Positions 50,635-59,428 of a stretch of DNA of 64,000 bases are shown piece by piece. The stretch's first letter is position 1, and each line of letters opens with the position of its first letter. The notes under the pieces are model-generated. The model had not been told where the DNA came from. It was given only the letters and a program-made list of their open reading frames with translations, and ran no database searches. The DNA is from Roseiflexus sp034432635 (GTDB lineage: Bacteria > Chloroflexota > Chloroflexia > Chloroflexales > Roseiflexaceae), in contig DAOUBK010000061.1 in NCBI GenBank assembly GCA_034432635.1, forward strand, positions 1 to 64,000, in the 5' to 3' direction. Position numbers and translations under genes: made by a program.

Positions 50635-51876
50635 CTACGGCAACGCGCGAATGCGCGGCACAGCGACAACAATGGCCACTGCGACACCCAGCACCGCCAG
50701 CGCCCCGCTGATCACTGCTGCCGGTTCTCCCACCCGCTCGGCAACCATGCCGATCCACAACGATCCAACCGGCATCATACCGAAGAAGACCATGCTGTAC
50801 ACTGCCATCACCCGACCACGCAACGCATCAGGGGTCAACGTCTGCACCAGCGCATTCGCCAGATTCATGACCAGGATCACCGCCAGACCGGAAGCGACCA
50901 GGATCGCCAGAGTCAATGCCAGTTGATTGGTGAGAGTCATCAGGATCAGCAGGAGTGGAAAGGCGAACGTACCAACGGTGAGCAGGCGCCCTTTGAACTG
51001 AAAACGACTAAGCGATGCAATCAGCAAGGCCCCCAGTAATGCGCCCAGGCCGCGCGCCGATTGCAGCAGCCCGGTTGTTGTTGCGTCACCGCCCAGGATG
51101 CGCACTGCCCAGGCCGGGAAGAGGGTCGCAAACGAAATGCCGAAGCAACTCGTCGCCCCAACCAGCGCGATCAGCGTCCGCACCACCGGTTCATGCCGGA
51201 TGTAACTCAGACCCTCACGGAGATCGCGCCACGCCGAGGTGTTGCGCGGCGCAACCGGACCGGACGCGATTCGCATCCGCCAGAGTGCGCCGATAACCGC
51301 CAGAAACGAGATGCCGTTGAGCATAAAACACCACGCCGGTCCGACCAGGTTGTACATCACGCCCGCTATTGCCGGTCCGGTCGTGGTCGCCAGGTTGAAC
51401 ATCGTCGCATTGAGTGCGATACCGTTTGTCAGGTCTTCCTTATCGACCAGCTCGCGCACGAATGCCAGGCGTGCAGGGGCATCGAAAGCATTGGCGACCC
51501 CCAGCAACAGCGACAGCAGGATGATGTGCCAGGGTTGAACAATGCCGCTGAAAACTAGCCCTGCGAGGATGAACGCCAGCGCCATCTGCGCTGTCTGCGT
51601 CACAATCAGGAGCGTACGGCGCGGTACGCGGTCGGCAACCACGCCGCCATACAGGGTCAATACCCACGCGGGTACGCCAGCGGCAAAACCGACGTACCCC
51701 AGATACGCCGGCGAGCCGGTCAACTGGAAAACCAGGAATCCCTGGGCAGTGGTCTGCATCCAGGAGCCAAAGAGCGACACCATCTGACCAAAGAACCAGA
51801 GCCGATAGTTGCGGTAGCGTAATGCCGCGAATGTCCTTGCGGCAAACGTGCTGCGCTGCGATGATGGAATGGTCAT
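50635..51876 (-). CDS. Major facilitator superfamily exporter
   Basis: A 413-aa, 12-helix transporter. It has the family loop GGVVADRVPRRTLL between helices 2 and 3, and a MFNLATTTGPAIAGVMYNLVGP helix, like the enterobactin exporter EntS and related multidrug exporters. The substrate is unknown. It begins 5 bases after the TerB-like gene, and the two are likely cotranscribed. Confidence 0.88.
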   Translation of the reverse strand: MTIPSSQRSTFAARTFAALRYRNYRLWFFGQMVSLFGSWMQTTAQGFLVFQLTGSPAYLGYVGFAAGVPAWVLTLYGGVVADRVPRRTLLIVTQTAQMALAFILAGLVFSGIVQPWHIILLSLLLGVANAFDAPARLAFVRELVDKEDLTNGIALNATMFNLATTTGPAIAGVMYNLVGPAWCFMLNGISFLAVIGALWRMRIASGPVAPRNTSAWRDLREGLSYIRHEPVVRTLIALVGATSCFGISFATLFPAWAVRILGGDATTTGLLQSARGLGALLGALLIASLSRFQFKGRLLTVGTFAFPLLLILMTLTNQLALTLAILVASGLAVILVMNLANALVQTLTPDALRGRVMAVYSMVFFGMMPVGSLWIGMVAERVGEPAAVISGALAVLGVAVAIVVAVPRIRALP

Positions 51877-51880
51877 TGAT

Positions 51881-52315
51881 TTATTGCGGAAAGATGCTCA
51901 GATCGTTCTTCAGTATCAGGGCAGGACGGTACGGTTCGATCATCTCAGCCGGTATGCCGAGTCCTTCTATCAGCACGTGGTAACGCGCGCATATGTCAGG
52001 GCTTGCGCCTGCCGCCAGCGTCGCATCGAGCAGGTTCAGCGCCAGGCAGCGACGTTGTGCGTGATTGAGTCGTTCACGTGCTTCGCGCAGAAAATCATCG
52101 AGCGCAACATGCTTCAATGAGTGCTCGACCCGTTCGATCAGATCGTGGTCGCGCGCCAGTCCACGACGCGGATCAGGCACAAAACCCATCAGCGCGCCTG
52201 TGCTGTCGTAGATGCTCGTTGCTCCGTACAGGTGTGCAAGCGCCGCCACAAACGCTGCACCGGGGGTCAGTGCGCCGGGCGGATACGCGGCGTCCAGTTC
52301 CGACCATGCACCCAT
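51881..52315 (-). CDS. TerB-like helical protein
   Basis: A 144-aa helical protein. The C-terminal half (HVALDDFLREARERLNHAQRRCLALNLLDATLAAG) resembles the TerB/tellurite-resistance helical fold, though the metal-binding acidic residues are not obvious. AGGAGG lies just before ATG 52315; an upstream TTG is less likely. It is cotranscribed with the MFS gene. The function is unassigned. Confidence 0.5.
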   Translation of the reverse strand: MGAWSELDAAYPPGALTPGAAFVAALAHLYGATSIYDSTGALMGFVPDPRRGLARDHDLIERVEHSLKHVALDDFLREARERLNHAQRRCLALNLLDATLAAGASPDICARYHVLIEGLGIPAEMIEPYRPALILKNDLSIFPQ

Positions 52316-52440
52316 TGCCAAACCTCCTTTCTGCTCACCGCTCCCAGCCAGGAAACGCGATTATACCACTCTGTAACTATTGCACATCGCGCTGCATCGT
52401 ACCTTAACCAGACAGGATGTTGACAGGAAAGGGGCGAGCC

Positions 52441-53163
52441 ATGTCATACGATGTCATGGTCATCTCCGCACACCCTGACGATGCAGAAGTGCAGATGGGC
52501 GGCACGATTGCGCTGCTTACCGGACAGGGAAAACGGGTGCTGCTGGTGGATCTCTGCGACGGCGAGCCGAGCGATTTCGCGCTGCCGGGAATGCGCGTCG
52601 ATCAGGCGCGACGCGCGGCGGCGCACCTGGGGGCGGATCGTATCTTTCTCGACGGGCAGGACCGGCTGATCACCGACACACTTCATCTGCGGCTCGAAGT
52701 TGCCCGCCTGATCCGCATCCATCGTCCGTCACTCGTCTTTGCCACAACCGACGCCTGTGTCCATCCCGATCATGCCGCAGTCGGGAGTCTCGTCGGCGCA
52801 GCCGTCTTTTATGCGCGCCTCGATCACTGGGATCGCGTACCGGGTGGTGAGATGCTCGCTGATACGGAACCGTGGGCGATTGATCGGCTCTTCTACCCGC
52901 ACTGCAAGATGGAACCGCCGTGGGGACGCGACTTCGCTTTTGCAGTGGATGTCGGCGCCACCTATGATCGCAAACGCGCTACGCTGGCGGAGTACGGTTC
53001 GATCTTCAAAGTCGAAGGTCATGACCGGTTGTTGTCCCTCTACGAAGCGGAAGACGCCTACACTGGCAGACTTTTCGGCGTGGCATATGCCGAGGCGTTC
53101 AAGAGTCACAGCCCGTTGCTCGTTTCCAGCCCGACCGTGTTCCTGCCAGCATTGCACGGGTGA
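52441..53163 (+). CDS. LmbE/PIG-L family deacetylase (BshB-like)
   Basis: A 240-aa zinc deacetylase. Motifs: VISAHPDDAEVQMGG (zinc ligands His11, Asp14 and the catalytic Asp13), and VHPDHAAVG (third zinc ligand). The family deacetylates N-acetylglucosamine derivatives such as GlcNAc-malate (bacillithiol), GlcNAc-inositol or GlcNAc-PI. The sequence DLCDGEPSDFALPGMRVDQA resembles the BshB1 group, but no other bacillithiol gene is visible. It is followed by a disulfide oxidoreductase, consistent with a thiol-redox theme. Confidence 0.85.
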   Translation: MSYDVMVISAHPDDAEVQMGGTIALLTGQGKRVLLVDLCDGEPSDFALPGMRVDQARRAAAHLGADRIFLDGQDRLITDTLHLRLEVARLIRIHRPSLVFATTDACVHPDHAAVGSLVGAAVFYARLDHWDRVPGGEMLADTEPWAIDRLFYPHCKMEPPWGRDFAFAVDVGATYDRKRATLAEYGSIFKVEGHDRLLSLYEAEDAYTGRLFGVAYAEAFKSHSPLLVSSPTVFLPALHG

Positions 53164-53236
53164 TGTAACGTTTCCTGCATCCGCTGCATCATACCCGCAG
53201 AACGAACCGGTATCTGTACATAAGGAGGCATGCACA

Positions 53237-53896
53237 ATGGCGCTCTTAAACGATAAAGATCGAAAGATTGTGTGCGAGCAGCTGGACGAAGGATTGAAAC
53301 GACCCGTAACAATGGCGTTTTTCAGCAGCAAGAACAACTGCGAACTATGCGATGTCACCGGTGAGCTGGTGGAAGAAGTCGTCAGCATTCATCCACTGCT
53401 GCGCGTATTGACATATGACCTGGAGGCAGACGCTGCGCGTGCCGCGGAACTGGGTATCGATAAGGCGCCGGCGATTGTTGTGCTCGGCGGTGAGGAACAG
53501 CAGAACTACGGCGTGCGGTTCTACGGCATTCCCAGCGGCTACGAGTTTGTCACCCTGCTCGAAGCCCTGCGCATGGTTGGCAGCGACGCAGTGGAACTGC
53601 AACCGGCAACGCGCAATTTTTTGAATGAACTGAAACAACCGATGCACCTCCAGGTCTTTGTAACACCTGGCTGCCCCTACTGCCCGCGTGCAGGGGTGCT
53701 GGCGCACCGTCTGGCGTATGCCAGCCCGTTGATCACCGCCGATGTTATCGAGGTCACCGAGTTTCCTGAACTCGGCGAGCGCTACGAGGTGATGGGGGTT
53801 CCCCGCACCGTCATCGACAATGTCGTCCACATCGAAGGCGCAGCGCCGGAGGAGATGCTGCTCGGCAAACTGCGCGAGGCGCTGGCAGCAGCGTGA
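53237..53896 (+). CDS. Protein disulfide oxidoreductase (two thioredoxin folds)
   Basis: A 219-aa PDO-like protein. The first fold carries CELC (Cys35/Cys38), the second the glutaredoxin-like CPYC (Cys146/Cys149) in FVTPGCPYCP, with cis-Pro in VMGVPRTVID. This layout is typical of PDO proteins of thermophiles, which make or shuffle intracellular disulfides. AAGGAGG precedes ATG 53237. It follows the LmbE gene by 73 bases on the same strand. Confidence 0.88.
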   Translation: MALLNDKDRKIVCEQLDEGLKRPVTMAFFSSKNNCELCDVTGELVEEVVSIHPLLRVLTYDLEADAARAAELGIDKAPAIVVLGGEEQQNYGVRFYGIPSGYEFVTLLEALRMVGSDAVELQPATRNFLNELKQPMHLQVFVTPGCPYCPRAGVLAHRLAYASPLITADVIEVTEFPELGERYEVMGVPRTVIDNVVHIEGAAPEEMLLGKLREALAAA

Positions 53897-54165
53897 TGCG
53901 GCGCACCTGCCTCTTGCGGGTGTGGTTTTTGGGATACGTCACCGGCTGGCTGCATCCTGGTGCGTTTGTGTGCCCTTTCTCCCCACCCTGCTCCGCACAG
54001 GGCAGTGGGAGTCGAGACGCCCCCGTTGCAGGTGCGCCGGGAGTGGGGGGTACTCTCGCCTTGGAGCGCGGGCGTCCGCGCCCGCCAGTGTGTTCCGGGG
54101 CGGACAGAATGTACGATCTAACATAACCTCTGCCGCATCAGGATGCCCCGGCGCAGGCCAGCGCT

Positions 54166-54192
54166 CCCCTCTCCCGCAATGCGGGAGAGGGG
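54166..54192. repeat. Palindromic intergenic repeat
   Basis: A perfect 13-base inverted repeat around a single base (CCCCTCTCCCGCA / TGCGGGAGAGGGG), followed by CTGGGGTGAGGG. It is a widely dispersed bacterial repeat type. A related copy is embedded in the debranching-enzyme gene at 62333-62358. Confidence 0.75.
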
Positions 54193-54338
54193 CTGGGGTG
54201 AGGGTATTCAGGGTAACCCAACGCCTCTTTCCTGCAACGCAACACGCGCAGCGCGCTCACCCGCCATTGTACTCCATCCGCCCGGATCGCGCCCGGCAAT
54301 GGGGTGATGCCGGCAGGCGTCCGTGTCTCAGGAAGACA

Positions 54339-54497
54339 TCACGCCCATTTGTTGAGCGCCACCCCGCGCCGGAACAGTTCGACCGTATAGCGCCACCGCC
54401 CACCGTGTTCGTGAACCACATCATGGCGGCGCAGTGTCTGGAGTGCCTCAGCCACCGCGAGTTTAGAGAGTCTGCCTACACAGCTTCGTTGTAGAAA
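54339..54497 (-). pseudogene. C-terminal relic of an AAA-type ATPase
   Basis: On the minus strand the frame ending at TGA 54339-54341 reads RLSKLAVAEALQTLRRHDVV then HEHGGRWRYTVELFRRGVAL, ending NKWA. This resembles the winged-helix end of archaeal-type AAA ATPases (RHDV-x-x-x-G-RWR-x-TVEL pattern). Nothing upstream of about 54500 continues it, so only the last 50 codons survive. Confidence 0.45.
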
Positions 54498-54584
54498 AGC
54501 GGAAACAGGGAACCGGGCATCTTCATGCTACTGCAAAAGTGATCCTTCATATACATAACGTTCAACGTTCAACGTCACAACCTG

Positions 54585-54593
54585 TGCTATACT
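54585..54593 (+). promoter_or_regulatory. Extended -10 promoter of the carbohydrate operon
   Basis: TGC followed by TATACT (54588-54593), about 135 bases before the UPF0173 start, with no clear -35. It is the only promoter-like element seen before the six-gene operon. Confidence 0.5.
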
Positions 54594-54727
54594 ATTTCCT
54601 GCCGGACAATGCCGCCTCTGGAGTCTCTGTTGCTCATAAAAGTTCAGAGCTGCTCTGGATGCGCTTGCGGAGTCGCAACACCCGGCGCGTGCGCCGGTTC
54701 CTGCCATAGATGGAAAGGAGGAGCGCG

Positions 54728-55462
54728 ATGGCAACAATCGGTCGCGAGACGACGATCAGCTGGCTTGGACACGGCACCTTCCATATTCTGACCCCTGGCG
54801 GCAAAAAGGTTCTCATCGACGCCTGGGTTGACGGCAATCCGTCCTGCCCCGACGAGTGGAAGCAGCGCGTGCGAAGCGAGAGTCTCGACGTGATCTTCCT
54901 GACCCACGGGCATTTCGACCATATTGCCGATATTCTGGCGCTGGCAAACGAAACCGGCGCAACAATCGTCGGGCAGTTCGAGGTCACCTCCTGGATCGCA
55001 TCGAAGGGTGTCAGCCAGGATCGCTTGGTTGGATTCAACAAGGGCGGCACCGTCGAGGTGGCCGGTATCCGCGCAACAATGACCCATGCGACCCACAGCA
55101 GCACCTACAACGACAATGGCGTGATTGTGCCCCTGGGAACCGAGGCGGGGTACGTGCTGCGCATGGAAAATGGCTTCACCATCTACCACACTGGTGATAC
55201 TGCCGTGACCATGGATATGCAGATCATCGGCGACCTGTACCATCCCGAACTGGTGATCCTGCCGATAGGCGACCATTTCACGATGGATCCCATGCAGGCG
55301 GCGTATGCGCTGAAATTGATCCGACCGACATTTGCCATTCCTGAGCACTACGGCACCTTCCCGATCCTGCGCGGGACGCCGGAGCAGTTGCGTGAGCAGT
55401 GCCGCGCCTTCGGCGTAGATGTGACCGTCATCGATTTGAAGCCCGGCGAATCGGTCAGTTGA
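54728..55462 (+). CDS. UPF0173 metal-dependent hydrolase (metallo-beta-lactamase fold)
   Basis: A 244-aa protein. The metal-binding HGHFDHIAD (His60, His62, Asp64, His65) and the second block MTHATHSST, plus YHTGDTAVTMDMQ and FAIPEHYGTFP, define the UPF0173 family. Its reaction is unknown. AAAGGAGGAG precedes ATG 54728, a strong site. It heads the carbohydrate operon. Confidence 0.88.
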   Translation: MATIGRETTISWLGHGTFHILTPGGKKVLIDAWVDGNPSCPDEWKQRVRSESLDVIFLTHGHFDHIADILALANETGATIVGQFEVTSWIASKGVSQDRLVGFNKGGTVEVAGIRATMTHATHSSTYNDNGVIVPLGTEAGYVLRMENGFTIYHTGDTAVTMDMQIIGDLYHPELVILPIGDHFTMDPMQAAYALKLIRPTFAIPEHYGTFPILRGTPEQLREQCRAFGVDVTVIDLKPGESVS

Positions 55463-55493
55463 TGACCGGCAATCGCCCGTCTGTGAGGTTTGC

Positions 55494-56450
55494 ATGAAAT
55501 TGATCATTCCGCAGGCTCTCGCTCCTCTGCTCGAACCACGCCTGGCGGAGATCGCGCCTGACCTGACGGTGGTGCGTTTTGACGATCAGGGCGAACCGGA
55601 TGGCGACATCAGCGATGCGTCCATCCTGGTTCGCTGGTGGACACCGATAAGCGTTCTGCGCAGGATGCTAGCCGCAGCCCCCGGATTGCGCTGGATCCAT
55701 ACGCCGAGCGCCGGTGTCGAGCATCTGCTCATTCCCGAAATCCTCGAACGTGACATTGTGCTGACGAACTCGGCCGGCGCTCAGGCCATCCCGATCGCCG
55801 AGTTCGTGATGATGTACATGCTGAACCACGTCAAACGTGCGTTTGACCTCGGGGCGCTGGCGCCCGATGAGTGGGAACGTGGTGAAGCCATTCCCTGCGA
55901 CGAGTTGTTCGAGCGTACGCTGCTGATCATCGGCTATGGGCATATCGGCGCGGAGATCGCAAAACGGGCGCGCGGTTTCGGCATGCGGGTGCTTGCCAGC
56001 CGTCGCCGCCCTCAACCGGTCGATGATGTCGATCTGATCGTCGGTGAACACGGCTGGCGCGATCTGCTCCCACAGGCGGATTTTGTTGTGCTTGCCACAC
56101 CGCTGACCCCTGCGACCCGGGGCATGTTCGACGCCGATGCTTTCGCGCGGATGAAACCTGGCGCCTACCTGATCAATATCGCGCGCGGTCAGATTGTCGA
56201 TACCGATGCGTTGCTGGACGCGCTCCATAGTGGCCGCATCGCCGGCGCGGCGCTCGACGCGCTGCCCATCGAGCCATTACCGCCGGATCATCCGCTCTGG
56301 AAAGCACCCAATACCTGGATCACGCCGCATATCTCGTATGCTTCACCGCGTACCCGCGAACGCATCATCAACCTGTTCTGCGACAATCTGCGTCGCTATC
56401 TGCGCGGTGAACCGCTGCTGAATGTGGTGGATAAACAGGCAGGATACTGA
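55494..56450 (+). CDS. D-isomer-specific 2-hydroxyacid dehydrogenase
   Basis: A 318-aa NAD(P)-dependent oxidoreductase. The Rossmann motif LLIIGYGHIGAEIAKRARGFG lies at about residues 142-161. Catalytic Arg is in NIARGQIVD, Glu in LPIEPLPPDHPLW, and His in ITPHISYASP. It reduces 2-keto acids or oxidises D-2-hydroxyacids, with substrate unknown (phosphoglycerate, glyoxylate and others are possible). It follows UPF0173 by 31 bases and is followed by the fucosidase with only 3 bases between. Confidence 0.88.
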   Translation: MKLIIPQALAPLLEPRLAEIAPDLTVVRFDDQGEPDGDISDASILVRWWTPISVLRRMLAAAPGLRWIHTPSAGVEHLLIPEILERDIVLTNSAGAQAIPIAEFVMMYMLNHVKRAFDLGALAPDEWERGEAIPCDELFERTLLIIGYGHIGAEIAKRARGFGMRVLASRRRPQPVDDVDLIVGEHGWRDLLPQADFVVLATPLTPATRGMFDADAFARMKPGAYLINIARGQIVDTDALLDALHSGRIAGAALDALPIEPLPPDHPLWKAPNTWITPHISYASPRTRERIINLFCDNLRRYLRGEPLLNVVDKQAGY

Positions 56451-56453
56451 ACG

Positions 56454-57776
56454 TTGCACCTTATATTCATTCGACAGGAGCCGACGATTCTCACTCCAAC
56501 GCCAACGCGCGGCGACACCTCGTGGTTCGTCCATGATCGCTTCGGTATGTTCATTCACTGGGGATTGTATGCGCTTGCAGCGCGCCACGAGTGGGTGAAG
56601 AGCCGCGAAAAGATCGATGACGAAACGTATCAACGCTACTTCGACCACTTCGATCCCGATCTGTACGACCCCCGCATATGGGCGTGCGCTGCGCGCGAGG
56701 CGGGGATGAAGTATGTGGTGATCACGACCAAGCACCACGAGGGGTTCTGTCTGTGGGATACGCAGTATACGACCTATAAGGCGCCCAATACGCCGGCAAA
56801 GCGCGATCTGCTCAAGCCGTTCGTCGAGGCGTTCCGTGCCGAAGGGTTGCGTATCGGTTTCTACTACTCCCTCATCGACTGGCATCATCCCGATTTTCCG
56901 ATCGATATCTTCCACCCCCTGCGCGACCATCCCAACGTCGCTGAACTGAATGCCCGGCGTGACATCCGGCGATATGCAGCGTATATGCGCAATCAGGTGC
57001 GCGAACTGCTGACCGGCTACGGACCGGTGGACATCATCTGGTTCGACTTCTCCTACCCCAACCGCACGTACAATGGGCTGCCGGGCAAGGGACGTGCCGA
57101 TTGGGAGAGTGAGGCGCTGCTGCGGCTGGTGCGTGAACTGGCGCCGGATAGTATCATCAACAATCGTCTCGATCTGCCAACCGAGTTCGCCGACGTGCAC
57201 ACCCCTGAACAGTTTCAACCGCGTGAGTGGGTGCATGTCGATGGCAAACCGGTTGTATGGGAAACGTGTCAGACCTTTAGCGGATCATGGGGCTACCATC
57301 GCGACGAAATGACCTGGAAAAGCCCGGAGCAACTGATCCAGATGCTGATCAACTCGGTGGCGTGCGGTGGGAATCTGCTGATGAATGTCGGTCCCACCGC
57401 GCGCGGTACGTTCGATGACCGGGCGATGGCGGCGCTCAAGGTCTATGCCGATTGGATGCGCCTGCATAGCCGCTCGATCTACGGCTGCACCCAGAGCGAG
57501 TTCGTTGCCCCCGCCGATTGTCGCCTGACGCAGAATGGGAAGCGGCTCTATCTGCACATCTTTTCCTGGCCCTTCCGCCACCTGCACTTCGATGGCATGG
57601 CAGGCAGGGTAGAATATGCGCAACTCCTCCACGACGCCAGTGAGGTGAAACTGCTGGAACCGGGCAAACACAATGAATGGAGCATTGCTGAAACCGCCGC
57701 CGATACGCTGACGCTCGAATTGCCGGTCGTTAGACCCAGAGTAACGGTACCGGTGGTTGAACTGTTTCTGCGTTGA
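56454..57776 (+). CDS. Alpha-L-fucosidase (GH29)
   Basis: A 440-aa GH29 retaining glycosidase. Motifs: DRFGMFIHWGLYALAARHEWVK, AGMKYVVITTKHHEGFCLWDT, IGFYYSLIDWHHPDF, and DIIWFDFSYP, whose WFD Asp is the nucleophile. The only in-frame start after the upstream stop is TTG 56454; an ATT at 56487, preceded by AGGAG, is an unusual alternative. No signal peptide is seen, so it is cytoplasmic and acts on imported oligosaccharides. Its C-terminal part is a beta sandwich (about 360-440). Confidence 0.9.
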   Translation: MHLIFIRQEPTILTPTPTRGDTSWFVHDRFGMFIHWGLYALAARHEWVKSREKIDDETYQRYFDHFDPDLYDPRIWACAAREAGMKYVVITTKHHEGFCLWDTQYTTYKAPNTPAKRDLLKPFVEAFRAEGLRIGFYYSLIDWHHPDFPIDIFHPLRDHPNVAELNARRDIRRYAAYMRNQVRELLTGYGPVDIIWFDFSYPNRTYNGLPGKGRADWESEALLRLVRELAPDSIINNRLDLPTEFADVHTPEQFQPREWVHVDGKPVVWETCQTFSGSWGYHRDEMTWKSPEQLIQMLINSVACGGNLLMNVGPTARGTFDDRAMAALKVYADWMRLHSRSIYGCTQSEFVAPADCRLTQNGKRLYLHIFSWPFRHLHFDGMAGRVEYAQLLHDASEVKLLEPGKHNEWSIAETAADTLTLELPVVRPRVTVPVVELFLR

Positions 57777-57803
57777 GGTGGTTGTTACTGCGAGGACGAT
57801 GGT

Positions 57804-58814
57804 ATGCGCCACGGGTACGTTCTGGGTATCGATGCCGGCGGTTCCAAGACCCACGCGCTGATTGCCGATCTGGAGGGGCGTGTCGTCGGTTGGGGTCAGA
57901 GCGGTCCCGGCAACTGGGAGGGTGTGGGTCTCGATGGCGCTGCTGCGGCGTATGCGCAGGCGGTCGATGCGGCGCTGGACGTGGCGGGCATTCCCCGCAG
58001 TGCGCTGATCGCCGCCGGATACGCGCTGGCAGGTCTCGACTGGGAGAGTGATCATGCGCGTCTCACGCCGGTTGTGACACGCCTGGGCATACCCGGACCG
58101 TTCATCCTGGTGAATGATGCGTTTGGCGCACTGCGCGCCGGTTCTGCCGATGGGTGCGGCGTTGTCGTCATTGCCGGCACGGGTTCGACCGTCGCCGGAC
58201 GGAGTCGTCGCGGTGACACCTTCCGCACATTTGGTCTGGGAATGCTGTGGGGCGACTTTCACGGCGCTGCTGGACTGGTGTGGGAAGCAACCCGTGCTAT
58301 CGGGCATGCCTGGATTGGACGCGGACCGACGACTGCACTGAGCGATGCTTTTGTGCAGGCGTATGGCGCTGCCGGTGTGCTCGATCTGGTTGAACGGGTC
58401 TCGCGCGGCGCAGCGCCGCCCCCCAACGGACGCCTCGCGCCGCTGGTCTTTGCAGCCGCACATGCGGGGGACGAGGTTGCCGTTCGCATCGTTCGTCAGA
58501 CAGGGGAAGAGCTGGGACAGACAGCGGCGGCTGTCGCGCGTAAACTCGATCTTGGCGCTGAGCCATTTGACCTGGTGCTTGCCGGCGGTGTCTTTCGTTC
58601 GCGGAGTACGCTCCTGATCGAAACGCTTGCCGACCAGGTGCACCGGGTTGCTCCGGCAGCACAGGTTGTACAGCTCGAAGCGCCACCGGTAGTCGGCAGC
58701 GTCCTGCTGGCGTGCGATGCTGCCGGTCTGCCGACGCCGCCGCCGATCCGTGAACGGTTGCTGGCGGAAGCGCAACACTGCTTCGATATGCTTCAGAAAG
58801 GAACAGCGCAATGA
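57804..58814 (+). CDS. BadF/BadG/BcrA/BcrD-family kinase (N-acetylglucosamine kinase-like)
   Basis: A 336-aa ASKHA-fold ATPase. The phosphate-1 loop is VLGIDAGGSKTHALIADLEG, connect-1 ILVNDAFGALRAG, and the phosphate-2 loop VVIAGTGSTVAGRSRRG, with a C-terminal adenosine motif VLAGGVFRSRSTLL. It most resembles eukaryotic/bacterial GlcNAc kinases. A role in phosphorylating amino sugars released by the neighbouring fucosidase system is inferred. It overlaps the next gene by ATGA. Confidence 0.82.
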   Translation: MRHGYVLGIDAGGSKTHALIADLEGRVVGWGQSGPGNWEGVGLDGAAAAYAQAVDAALDVAGIPRSALIAAGYALAGLDWESDHARLTPVVTRLGIPGPFILVNDAFGALRAGSADGCGVVVIAGTGSTVAGRSRRGDTFRTFGLGMLWGDFHGAAGLVWEATRAIGHAWIGRGPTTALSDAFVQAYGAAGVLDLVERVSRGAAPPPNGRLAPLVFAAAHAGDEVAVRIVRQTGEELGQTAAAVARKLDLGAEPFDLVLAGGVFRSRSTLLIETLADQVHRVAPAAQVVQLEAPPVVGSVLLACDAAGLPTPPPIRERLLAEAQHCFDMLQKGTAQ

Positions 58815-59428
58815 CCGTGATTGCGTTGATCGGTACGGGAAGAATGGCAACCGGCCTGGGGACTGGCTGGATGCGCGCCGGTCATCAGGTTGTGTTCGGT
58901 TCACGCACACCCGCCGAAAAACAGCACCTCGTCGCATCTCTGCCCGCAGCGCGGGTGACCGACTATGCCGGGGCGCTGGAGGACGCAACGATTGTGGTGA
59001 TTACTTTACCCTACCGGGAGGTGGCGCCGTTTTGCCGTAACCACGCTGCGACGCTGCGCTCACGGCTAGTGATCGACATTTCCAACCCGTTCGACAATCT
59101 GCCCGACAACCGCGTCGCCGGCGCCGAAATCACCCGCGATGCCATCGGTTCTGGCGCGCGGGTCGTAGCGGCGTTCAAAACCAATTTCTGGACCACACTG
59201 CTGACGTCGCTCAATGCCGATGGCATCCAGCGCGATGTTTTCTACGCTGGCGATGATGAAGCCGACAAACGGATCGTTGCCGGTCTGATCGCCGACCTTG
59301 GATTCCGTCCGGTCGATTGTGGCTCGTTGCACAATGCGCGCATTCTCGACGGCATGGTGCCCCTGATCATCGAACTCGACAACCGGTACGGCGGCACGTG
59401 GCAAACAACATGGAAACTCCTGCCCTGA
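58811..59428 (+). CDS. NADPH-dependent F420 reductase-like / NADP oxidoreductase
   Basis: A 205-aa Rossmann protein: VIALIGTGRMATGLGTGWM, HQVVFGSRTP, VVITLPYREVAPF and IDISNPFD fit the F420-dependent NADP oxidoreductase family, of which many members do not use F420. The substrate is unknown. It overlaps the kinase upstream (ATGA) and the solute-binding protein downstream (19 bases), so it is embedded in the carbohydrate operon. Confidence 0.8.
   Translation: MTVIALIGTGRMATGLGTGWMRAGHQVVFGSRTPAEKQHLVASLPAARVTDYAGALEDATIVVITLPYREVAPFCRNHAATLRSRLVIDISNPFDNLPDNRVAGAEITRDAIGSGARVVAAFKTNFWTTLLTSLNADGIQRDVFYAGDDEADKRIVAGLIADLGFRPVDCGSLHNARILDGMVPLIIELDNRYGGTWQTTWKLLP

Larger units (their letters stand above)
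53897..54727. other. 831-base intergenic region with palindromes, a gene relic and short repeats
   Basis: Contents in order: a GC-rich hairpin at 54068-54085; a 27-base near-perfect palindrome at 54166-54192 followed by GGGCTGGGGTGAGGG type sequence; the C-terminal relic of an ATPase on the minus strand (54339-54497); CAACGTT-type repeats at 54558-54573; and an extended -10 promoter at 54585-54593 for the next operon. A plus-strand open frame across most of the region has no protein-like composition. Confidence 0.6.

Noticed and set aside
53820..54494. Plus-strand open frame of 224 codons after the disulfide oxidoreductase
   Set aside because: It crosses palindromic repeats and an opposite-strand ATPase relic, has biased composition and no family-like motif.
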